This document shows positions 13,998 to 15,054 of a DNA stretch of 15,054 nucleotides, piece by piece; position 1 is the stretch's first letter; each line of letters starts with the position of its first letter. This DNA comes from DSNY01 sp037442465 (lineage in GTDB: Bacteria > Pseudomonadota > Gammaproteobacteria > Burkholderiales > Burkholderiaceae_F): contig JBBIQI010000076.1 in the NCBI GenBank assembly GCA_037442465.1, positions 1 to 15,054 on the forward strand, given 5' to 3'. Under the pieces are notes generated by a model that did not search any database, had not been told where the DNA came from, and saw only the letters and a program-made list of their open reading frames with translations. The position numbers and the translations under genes are program-made.

Positions 13998-15053
13998 ATG
14001 GATGCGACCCCGTTCGATCCGGCCTGGCGCGTCGACGATCTGCGCTGGCCGGATGACGGTCCGGCGCGCGCGCGCTGGACTTTCCTGATCCGGCACGCGG
14101 CGCTCGCCCCGTCGAGCCACAACGCGCAGCCGTGGCGCTTTCGTCTCGACGACGACGTGCTCGAAATGCTGGCCGACCGCACGCGCGCGCAGCCGGTGTC
14201 CGACCCCTACGATCGCGAACTCGTGATCTCGTGCGGCGCTGCGCTTGGCACGATGGACATCGCCGCGCGGGCGCACGGGGTATCGCTCGAAATCGCCACC
14301 GTGCCCGACGCGCGCGACCGCGACCTGCTTGCGCGCGTGCACTTCGGCGCGGCCTTGAGTCGGGCCGAAGCGCAGTCGGCACGCCGGCTGTATGCAGCGA
14401 TTCCGCTGCGTCACACCAACCGACACCCGTTCGACCCGACGCCCCTGCCCGGACCCCAACTGGCCGCCCTGCAGACGCAAGCGGCGCAGTGGGGCATCGA
14501 GGCGCGTTTTCTCGTCGACGATGGCGACAAGCGGCGCATCGCCGAACTGGTCGCCGAAGGCGACCGCATGCTTGGCGCACGGCCCGACTTCCGCCGCGAA
14601 CTGGCGACCTGGTTGCGGGCGAACGACCGCAAGGCGCGCGACGGTGTGCCCGGATACGCACAGGGGCTCGGCGTGTTTGCGTCCACGGTCGGGCCGTTCG
14701 TGGCGCGCAATTTCGACTGGGGACCGCTGAAGGCGGCCAGCGACGAACAGCTCGCGCTCGCTGCCGCCGCGCTCGTCGTGCTGATCGCGCCGGCCGACAC
14801 ACCGAGGCTGTGGCTTGCCACCGGCCGCGCGCTCGCGCACCTGCTGCTGGAAGCCACCGCGCTCGGGCTGGCGTCGTCGTTCCTGAATCAGACCGTCGAA
14901 CTGCTGTCGCTGCGGCTCCGACTGGCGGAGGACTTCGCCCTGCAGGGCAAGCCGCAACTCGTGCTGCGGATCGGACGCCCGTTGAAAGCCGCGCGCCCGA
15001 CGCCCCGGCGCGCGCTCGAAGAAGTGATCGAACCCGATCCGCGCGCTGGCTGA
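13998..15053 (+). CDS. Acg-family nitroreductase-like FMN-binding protein
   Basis: The 351-aa product looks like the two-lobed nitroreductase-fold group that includes mycobacterial Acg. Seen: APSSHNAQPWRFRL (about 37-50), VISCGAALGTMDIAARAHGV (about 76-95), the RHTNRHPF motif at 138-145, PGYAQGLGVFASTVGPFVAR in the C-terminal half, and LLLEATALGLASSFLNQTVE near the end. Members bind or sequester flavin; in several, enzymatic turnover has not been shown, so no substrate is assigned. AGAGGA lies 5 bases before the ATG, a good site. The gene is complete; its TGA ends one base before the window edge. It is 139 bp past flgN and has no evident flagellar role. No promoter or terminator is clear in that gap. 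Confidence 0.8.
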   Translation: MDATPFDPAWRVDDLRWPDDGPARARWTFLIRHAALAPSSHNAQPWRFRLDDDVLEMLADRTRAQPVSDPYDRELVISCGAALGTMDIAARAHGVSLEIATVPDARDRDLLARVHFGAALSRAEAQSARRLYAAIPLRHTNRHPFDPTPLPGPQLAALQTQAAQWGIEARFLVDDGDKRRIAELVAEGDRMLGARPDFRRELATWLRANDRKARDGVPGYAQGLGVFASTVGPFVARNFDWGPLKAASDEQLALAAAALVVLIAPADTPRLWLATGRALAHLLLEATALGLASSFLNQTVELLSLRLRLAEDFALQGKPQLVLRIGRPLKAARPTPRRALEEVIEPDPRAG

Positions 15054-15054
15054 G

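Overview
The window is most of a flagellar (flg) gene cluster from a high-GC proteobacterium. Gene order, a FlgJ carrying a muramidase domain, and P- and L-ring genes (flgI, flgH) point to a Gram-negative host. I think a betaproteobacterium of the Burkholderiales type is most likely, but this is inference from the proteins and GC content, not a database match. The layout is close to the enteric plan: flgA-flgM-flgN on the + strand, divergent from flgB-C-D-E-F-G-H-I-J-K-L on the - strand.

Layout from the right. An Acg-type nitroreductase-like gene (13998-15053, +) ends at the window edge. flgN, flgM and flgA occupy 12306-13858 (+). A 244-bp divergent region (12062-12305) follows. The minus-strand run flgB to flgL covers 12061-259. 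The leftmost 258 bp hold no confident gene: there is a GC-rich hairpin after flgL and possibly the start of another minus-strand gene leaving the window.

The products build one structure in order: proximal and distal rod (FlgB, FlgC, FlgF, FlgG), hook cap and hook (FlgD, FlgE), L and P rings (FlgH, FlgI) with the P-ring chaperone FlgA, rod cap and peptidoglycan hydrolase (FlgJ), and hook-filament junction (FlgK, FlgL) with their chaperone FlgN. FlgM is the anti-sigma-28 factor that holds back late genes until the hook is finished. Two textbook sigma-28 (FliA) promoters, both TAAA-N15-GCCGATTA, precede flgA and flgM. A weaker candidate precedes flgK. The flgA promoter is bracketed by a perfect 11-bp inverted repeat.

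The striking part is not the genes but the gaps. flgC-flgD-flgE are tightly packed, whereas the gaps from flgF to flgJ are filled with at least three unrelated repeat families: a 273-bp MITE-like element with 31-bp terminal inverted repeats and two nested internal hairpins (flgF-flgG); a roughly 72-bp palindromic element (one copy in flgG-flgH, two in flgI-flgJ) that appears to have seeded a six-unit, 24-bp tandem array; and a 72-bp element with a full copy in flgG-flgH, another spanning the flgH-flgI gap, and a remnant in flgI-flgJ. The flgH-flgI copy supplies the flgI ribosome-binding site and the first 13 codons of its signal peptide.
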